Program-made: the position numbers and the translations under genes
Assembly: GCF_020829645.1 (NCBI RefSeq)
Contig: NZ_JAIVFS010000012.1
Span: 1-64,000 of the forward strand
Direction: 5' to 3'
DNA: 64,000 nt
Source: Nostoc mirabile CHAB5784
GTDB lineage: Bacteria; Cyanobacteriota; Cyanobacteriia; Cyanobacteriales; Nostocaceae
Shown here: positions 60,145 to 64,000 of the stretch, piece after piece
How positions within the stretch are numbered: position 1 is the stretch's first letter
How the letters are laid out: each line of letters begins with the position of its first letter
Notes under the pieces: generated by a model
The model's database searches: none
The model's input: the letters and a program-made list of their open reading frames with translations, nothing else
What the model was told of the DNA's origin: nothing

Positions 60145-60653
60145 ATGTAGATTTTATTTCATCCAAAAATCATTGCAACAGATAGAGCGCTAAATTTGGT
60201 TACTAGTAGAGAAGCAAAATCGTTACGCTAACGTGTCTCTACCCTTTTATTTTGCGATTTAAAAAATTACGTAATATATGGCGCTTTCGGCGGCTGGAGC
60301 AGCTTCGCCTAAATCCCTTATGCCTCAATACAGTTCAGTTAGCGCCAAAAACCATAAACTGCGTAGGTTGGGGAGCCACTGCGCCCTTGCGGTTTCCCGA
60401 CTTGTTCGCGCAGCGTCTCCCCTTGGGAGAAGCAAGTGGCGTTGGAGGAACGAAACCCAACCTACGACGCGGGTTTGTTGGGTAACACTTAAGTTCCACC
60501 CAACCTACGATTATCCTTAACCCAAGCGTATTGCCTTATGCCTGATAAGTAGTTTTTATAATAACCATAAAACTTTTTTTGTCAAGTTCTATTGACGTTT
60601 CGTAACAATATTGTTAAATTTAGTTACATAAACAAACAAAAAAGAAAAAAACT
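60145..60653. other. Gene-free region with nested hairpin repeat, upstream of psb34
   Basis: Bases 60328-60535 are a GTAGGTTGGG-type hairpin repeat interrupted by a 69-bp insert at 60373-60441 (listed in findings). The final 100 bases carry the psb34 promoter. No gene. Confidence 0.65.
60592..60620 (+). promoter_or_regulatory. Candidate sigma-70 promoter of psb34 with palindromic operator
   Basis: TTGACG (60592-60597), 17 bp, TAAATT (60615-60620). A perfect 14-bp palindrome, TAACAATATTGTTA (60603-60616), overlaps the spacer and the -10 element, a good place for a repressor or activator. The distance to the ATG is about 34 bases. Confidence 0.55.
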
Positions 60654-60824
60654 ATGTACACCACAGTAAATGAAGACGGCATCCTCAATAACTACGCAGC
60701 TGAACCTAAGATGTACTACGCTGAGTACCCGGCAATTTGGGAACAACGTAAATATGTTTTACAGGCTGTTTTTGCGACTTTAATTGTCACAACTATAGTT
60801 TTGGTTGGTTTTAGCGTTAGCTAA
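60654..60824 (+). CDS. psb34: Psb34 photosystem II assembly protein (ssl1498 family), 56 aa
   Basis: Small single-pass thylakoid protein that binds photosystem II intermediates and helps attach CP43 during assembly. The N-terminus (MYTTVNEDGILNNYAAEPKM) has the family's NDGxLNNxAxEPK pattern, followed by a charged region with EQRKYVL and one transmembrane helix ending in VLVGFSVS. Length is typical (55-60). A promoter at 60592-60620 and a terminator at 60881-60903 frame it as a monocistronic unit. Confidence 0.85.
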   Translation: MYTTVNEDGILNNYAAEPKMYYAEYPAIWEQRKYVLQAVFATLIVTTIVLVGFSVS

Positions 60825-60880
60825 GATTTTTTAGATTTCGGTATCGCTGTATCTCATCGTCATTCGTACCTCTCTCCCTT

Positions 60881-60920
60881 ACCTCGGTTAGTTTCGCCGG
60901 GGTTTTTTGTTTGTTTTTTT
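60881..60920 (+). terminator. Rho-independent terminator after psb34
   Basis: ACCTCGG (60881-60887) pairs with CCGGGGT (60897-60903) through seven base pairs, one of them G-T, with a 9-base loop, followed by TTTTTTGTTTGTTTTTTT. Lies 57 bases after the psb34 stop. Confidence 0.75.
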
Positions 60921-61004
60921 ATGTTGTGCGTTGGCTAACGGCGACATTGTAAAATAACTGCGATCGCCCATAAAATAAAGACAAATCAATAAAAAGGGGT
61001 GTTT

Positions 61005-61730
61005 ATGACAACCCAACTCGGTGAAGCTAAATCTTCAACAGAACTGGTAATATCTTGGGAAGCGTTGCCCGCAGATTTTCACCTAGAGGATGAACCAGTG
61101 GAAAATACAGGTCAGCCACTATTAGCTGGTGCTTTGCGCGAAAGCCTAGAGATAAGTGGTTTCATCCAATTGCAGATGTTGATAGCCTCGAATTTTGGAC
61201 TTTGTGCAACGATAAACGGGCAATTTGTAGCTAAAGCACCCGACTGGGTTTATGTGCCATCGGTAAATCAAGTTTTAGGAGAACGCAAAAGCTATACACC
61301 CAATTTAGATGGAGATATTCCGGCAATTGTGATGGAATTTCTATCTGATACTGAGGGTGGAGAATACTCTTTTAAGCGAACCTATCCACCAGGAAAATGG
61401 TTTTTTTATCAGCAGATTCTTCAAGTCCCAATTTACGTAATTTTTGACCCAAATGGCGGTTTGTTAGAATTTTACCAACTCGAAAACAGCCGCTACGAGT
61501 TAAAGCAACCGGATGAAAATGGTCGTCATTGGATTGATTCAATAGGTTTATTTCTGGGAACTTGGCAAGGAACAAAAGAAGCCAGAACTGGTTACTGGTT
61601 GCGCTGGTGGGATGAGGCAGGTAATTTGTTGCTTTGGGCAGTGGAACAAATTGAACAGGAACGCCAGCAAAAAGAACGGCTAATTGCCTATTTACAATCT
61701 CAAGGTATTGATCCAAATAATTTGCCTTAG
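61005..61730 (+). CDS. Uma2-family (DUF820) PD-(D/E)xK endonuclease-like protein, 241 aa
   Basis: Very common in cyanobacteria; function mostly unknown. The family's PD motif is KAPDWVYVPSV; the E-x-K pair is EFLSDTEGGEYSFK with the downstream KWFFYQQILQVPIYVIFDPN, and a C-terminal LLAYLQSQGID-type coiled tail (LIAYLQSQGIDPNNLP). The ATG at 61005 with AAGGGG upstream is preferred over a GTG six bases earlier. Monocistronic. Confidence 0.85.
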   Translation: MTTQLGEAKSSTELVISWEALPADFHLEDEPVENTGQPLLAGALRESLEISGFIQLQMLIASNFGLCATINGQFVAKAPDWVYVPSVNQVLGERKSYTPNLDGDIPAIVMEFLSDTEGGEYSFKRTYPPGKWFFYQQILQVPIYVIFDPNGGLLEFYQLENSRYELKQPDENGRHWIDSIGLFLGTWQGTKEARTGYWLRWWDEAGNLLLWAVEQIEQERQQKERLIAYLQSQGIDPNNLP

Positions 61731-61911
61731 GATATATAGACAAAATTTTTAAGTATTTGAGTGACTCAGTTTAAACAAATAAGTGCTGGGGTGCATCACC
61801 GAACAGTTCGCGGTTTGCATAGTGTCTCACAAAAAATACATCGCTATATGCGTATTTTGCTAATTCCTCATAAAATTTAAAAAAAAGCCTTTTGCATACG
61901 TGGGCGCAAGC

Positions 61912-63546
61912 ATGAAACGAATCTGGAAGTCTTTACTGCCAGCCTGGAAGTGGATATTACTTTCAGCTGCTACATCAATTTTGATAATCCTGACGCAGCC
62001 AACTTCACCCCTTCTGGGACAAGAACCTGCTGCTTCTACCACTATTGAAACGACAAAGCCCAGTTCAGAAACAACTAAAGTCCAAAAGTTACGGGATGCG
62101 CTGCAACGTTCATCAACGCCAGAAGCACCAAAACCCACCCCTGAAGTTTCCGAACCGAAAAAGCCAGAGTCGTCACAGGAACCCCCACTCACTCCGGAAG
62201 AACTCACGCGTCAGCTAAAATTTATAGAAGCGGATAGACTTTATCTGGCGGGACAAATCCCAGAGGCAGAAAAAATTTACCGCGAAGTTAAGCAGCCTTT
62301 TGCTAAAACATCAGATAATCAACAGCGTAAAGCTGCCATACTCGATCCCACGCAACTATCCCCAGGAGGTAAAGTCTACTGGCGAGAATCAGAGGCGGGG
62401 ATAGCACAAAAGTTGCAAACAAAAACTTTAGTACCCCTGCAACTATTAGTTGAGCAATATCCTGAATTTATCCCTGGTCATATCCGATATGCTGAAGTAT
62501 TGAAACAATACGATCGCACTAAAGAAGCGTTAGATATATTAGAACGGGCTTCTTCGCTGTATCCAGATCAACCAGAATTAATTAAAGCTAGAATTACAGC
62601 CCTAGCTGCTGATAAAAAATGGATGGAAGCGTCCTTGGCGGCGCGTCAATTTGCTATTCTCAACCCTAAAGATCCCCAAGCGCCTGAGTTTACAAAACTA
62701 GCAGAGGAAAATCTGAACCGTTACAAATCTTATACACAAGGAGAAATTAGAGGCAATGTCATCGGTAATATTATTACAGGTGCTTTAGGTTACGCCGTCA
62801 CTGGCAGTCTGCTTGGGCCGTTTTCTGCCCTTGACTCTACGATTATGCTGCTACAAGGTGAACAAGCCATAGGTGAGTCGGTGGCAAAGCAAGCAAAAAA
62901 ACAACTGAGTGTAATTATAGACGAAGATATTTTGGCATACGTCAATGAAATTGGACAGAAATTGGCGAAGGTAGGAGGACGGGACGAGTTTAAATACGAA
63001 TTCTTTGTGATTCCAGAGGAAAGCCTTAACGCCTTTGCATTACCTGGGGGTAAAATTTTTATTAATGCGGGTGCGATCGCTAAAACTAATTCCGAAGCAG
63101 AATTAGCTGGGTTAATCGGTCATGAATTATCCCATGTACTTTTATCCCACGGTTTTCAATTAGTCAGCCAAGGCAACCTGATTTCTAACGTTACCCAATA
63201 TCTACCTCTGGGCGGCACTATCGGTCAACTGTTTGCACTAAGTTACGGCCGCGACATGGAACGTCAGGCAGATAATCTCGGCACACGCCTAATTGTTGCC
63301 ACTGGCTACGCTGCTGATGGCTTGCGTAACTTAATGGTGACGCTAGAAAAACAACAAAAAAATGCTCCTCCTAGTTGGTTATCTTCGCACCCAGGCGGTA
63401 GTGAGCGAGTTAGTTATTTAGAAAACCTCATTACCCGTAGTAACTACAACCGTTACGCCTATGAAGGAGTGGCGCGTCATCTAGAAATTCAAGCACGGGT
63501 GAAAAAGCTACTCGAAGAGAAAAAAGCAAGAGAAGAAAAAAAATAG
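61912..63546 (+). CDS. M48-family zinc metallopeptidase with TPR region, 544 aa
   Basis: Membrane-associated quality-control protease (HtpX/BepA-like). An N-terminal signal anchor (ILLSAATSILIILTQ) is followed by a Pro/Glu-rich linker, TPR-like helices (AEKIYREVKQPF, ALDILERASSLYPDQPELIK) and the M48 domain: GAIAKTNSEAELAGLIGHEL with HELSH as the zinc site and the distal Glu in RDMERQADNLGT. Start ATG at 61912 is chosen over an upstream GTG. It probably acts in the periplasm on misfolded outer-membrane proteins. Confidence 0.88.
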   Translation: MKRIWKSLLPAWKWILLSAATSILIILTQPTSPLLGQEPAASTTIETTKPSSETTKVQKLRDALQRSSTPEAPKPTPEVSEPKKPESSQEPPLTPEELTRQLKFIEADRLYLAGQIPEAEKIYREVKQPFAKTSDNQQRKAAILDPTQLSPGGKVYWRESEAGIAQKLQTKTLVPLQLLVEQYPEFIPGHIRYAEVLKQYDRTKEALDILERASSLYPDQPELIKARITALAADKKWMEASLAARQFAILNPKDPQAPEFTKLAEENLNRYKSYTQGEIRGNVIGNIITGALGYAVTGSLLGPFSALDSTIMLLQGEQAIGESVAKQAKKQLSVIIDEDILAYVNEIGQKLAKVGGRDEFKYEFFVIPEESLNAFALPGGKIFINAGAIAKTNSEAELAGLIGHELSHVLLSHGFQLVSQGNLISNVTQYLPLGGTIGQLFALSYGRDMERQADNLGTRLIVATGYAADGLRNLMVTLEKQQKNAPPSWLSSHPGGSERVSYLENLITRSNYNRYAYEGVARHLEIQARVKKLLEEKKAREEKK

Positions 63547-63750
63547 CGTTTTTGATGAATCAAAACATAGAATTATTCGTCACTTAAACTAAGCTGATGC
63601 GCGTCTAAAGTATATAAACACTGTTGATGGTCGTTAACTGTTGACTGTTGACGGGTTTTCAGTCATCAGTCATCAGTCATCAGGTAAATGTACAAATTAA
63701 ATGCGTAACAGCTTATCAATTTCCCACCTATTTCTACTGGAGGATGATTT
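63547..63750. repeat. Intergenic with GTTGACTGTTGACT and TCATCAG repeats
   Basis: Bases 63638-63655 (TTAACTGTTGACTGTTGACG) and 63661-63682 (TCATCAGTCATCAGTCATCA) are heptamer-type STRRs. GGAGGATGATTT just before the next ATG is that gene's ribosome-binding region. Confidence 0.7.
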
Positions 63751-64000
63751 ATGCCATCACAACTGCTTCGATTGATATCTTTGGGTAGTCTTGGCTTATC
63801 TTTGTGTCTGGGCAATTCCGTAGCAATGGCGCAATATGACTCTACTGGCGATGGCATTGTCGTACCAACAGTACCATCAGGCGGGTCATCAGTACCAATA
63901 GACACATCAACAGGTATACCACCTTCACCCTCATCTGACGGTACAACTCGCTTTACCTGTCAGACTTACAATGGTCAGTACACCGTTATGTATCAGCCAC
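63751..64000 (+). CDS. COP23-like secreted/membrane protein, 5' part only
   Basis: 83 codons are visible before the window ends. It has a signal peptide (MPSQLLRLISLGSLGLSLCL, cleavage likely after AMA), a Ser/Thr/Pro-rich segment, and then RFTCQTYNGQYTVMYQP, the beginning of the COP23 (circadian oscillating protein) domain known from cyanobacteria. Strong ribosome site GGAGG, seven bases before the ATG. Exported; function unknown. Confidence 0.75.
   Translation, partial: MPSQLLRLISLGSLGLSLCLGNSVAMAQYDSTGDGIVVPTVPSGGSSVPIDTSTGIPPSPSSDGTTRFTCQTYNGQYTVMYQP

Noticed and set aside
1-64000. GCGATCGC sites as operators
   Set aside because: HIP1 octamers are scattered inside and between genes as is normal for cyanobacteria; no positional pattern supports regulation here.
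1-64000. tRNA, rRNA or integrase-based prophage or island
   Set aside because: No tRNA-like cloverleaf, rRNA segment, integrase or phage structural gene was recognised on either strand by eye; a tRNA search program would be decisive.

Overview
The window is chromosomal DNA of a cyanobacterium, most likely a filamentous heterocyst-former of the Nostoc/Anabaena group. The evidence is the many GCGATCGC (HIP1) sites, heptanucleotide tandem repeats (STRRs), several families of short dispersed repeats, and lineage genes: nblS beside purD, the arginine dihydrolase agrE, an xisH remnant, the photosystem II protein Psb34 and a COP23-like protein. No rRNA, tRNA or CRISPR array was seen.

Layout. 0-9 kb: a transposase remnant, a type IA topoisomerase, a RelE-type toxin after a phosphoribosyltransferase, a GPH-type symporter, two adjacent TIR proteins (one lacking the catalytic Glu) and rtcA. 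9-14.5 kb: a decay zone with a collapsed ABC importer, a GTP cyclohydrolase II-like remnant and a TetR stub among intact TPR, phosphatase and acetyltransferase genes. 14.9-21 kb: an archaeal-type riboflavin-kinase (DUF120) homologue, a methyltransferase, ChaC, an SDR, a drug-efflux MFS protein and a GT2. 21.3-23.4 kb: an unusual two-gene module, a ParA ATPase with an HsdR-like nuclease domain and an overlapping ParB-like partner. 24.6-31.7 kb: a toxin-antitoxin pair, nblS, xisH remnant, purD, a nucleotide-sugar epimerase and a conserved hypothetical gene.

32-39 kb is the most dynamic part. It holds a 252-bp tandem array, two copies of a vapBC-like locus sharing one toxin frameshift, a DUF433/DUF5615 pair with a frameshifted toxin, a small protein plus NACHT NTPase carrying matching amyloid-type (BASS-like) motifs, an intact vapBC, and duplicated scraps of the large membrane-protein gene that follows. 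39.4-55 kb is mainly housekeeping: a 1332-residue membrane protein, a GT39-type glycosyltransferase, agrE, a DUF2085 protein, an Rpn-type nuclease, mtnP, a phosphoesterase, and divergent cytosine deaminase and nucleoside hydrolase genes. Two more 21-bp tandem arrays lie in it. 55-64 kb: a third TIR protein with two small genes, a NUDIX hydrolase, a dgcA/dgcN-like pair, psb34, a Uma2 protein, an M48 peptidase and the start of a COP23-like gene.

Two themes run through the window. Immunity and conflict genes (TIR, NACHT/amyloid, nuclease-ParA, toxin-antitoxin) alternate with metabolic genes, and several are visibly broken on the effector side. Small mobile repeats have inserted between genes, into gene ends and even in frame within genes; several insertions can be read to the base because an empty or paralogous copy lies in the same window.
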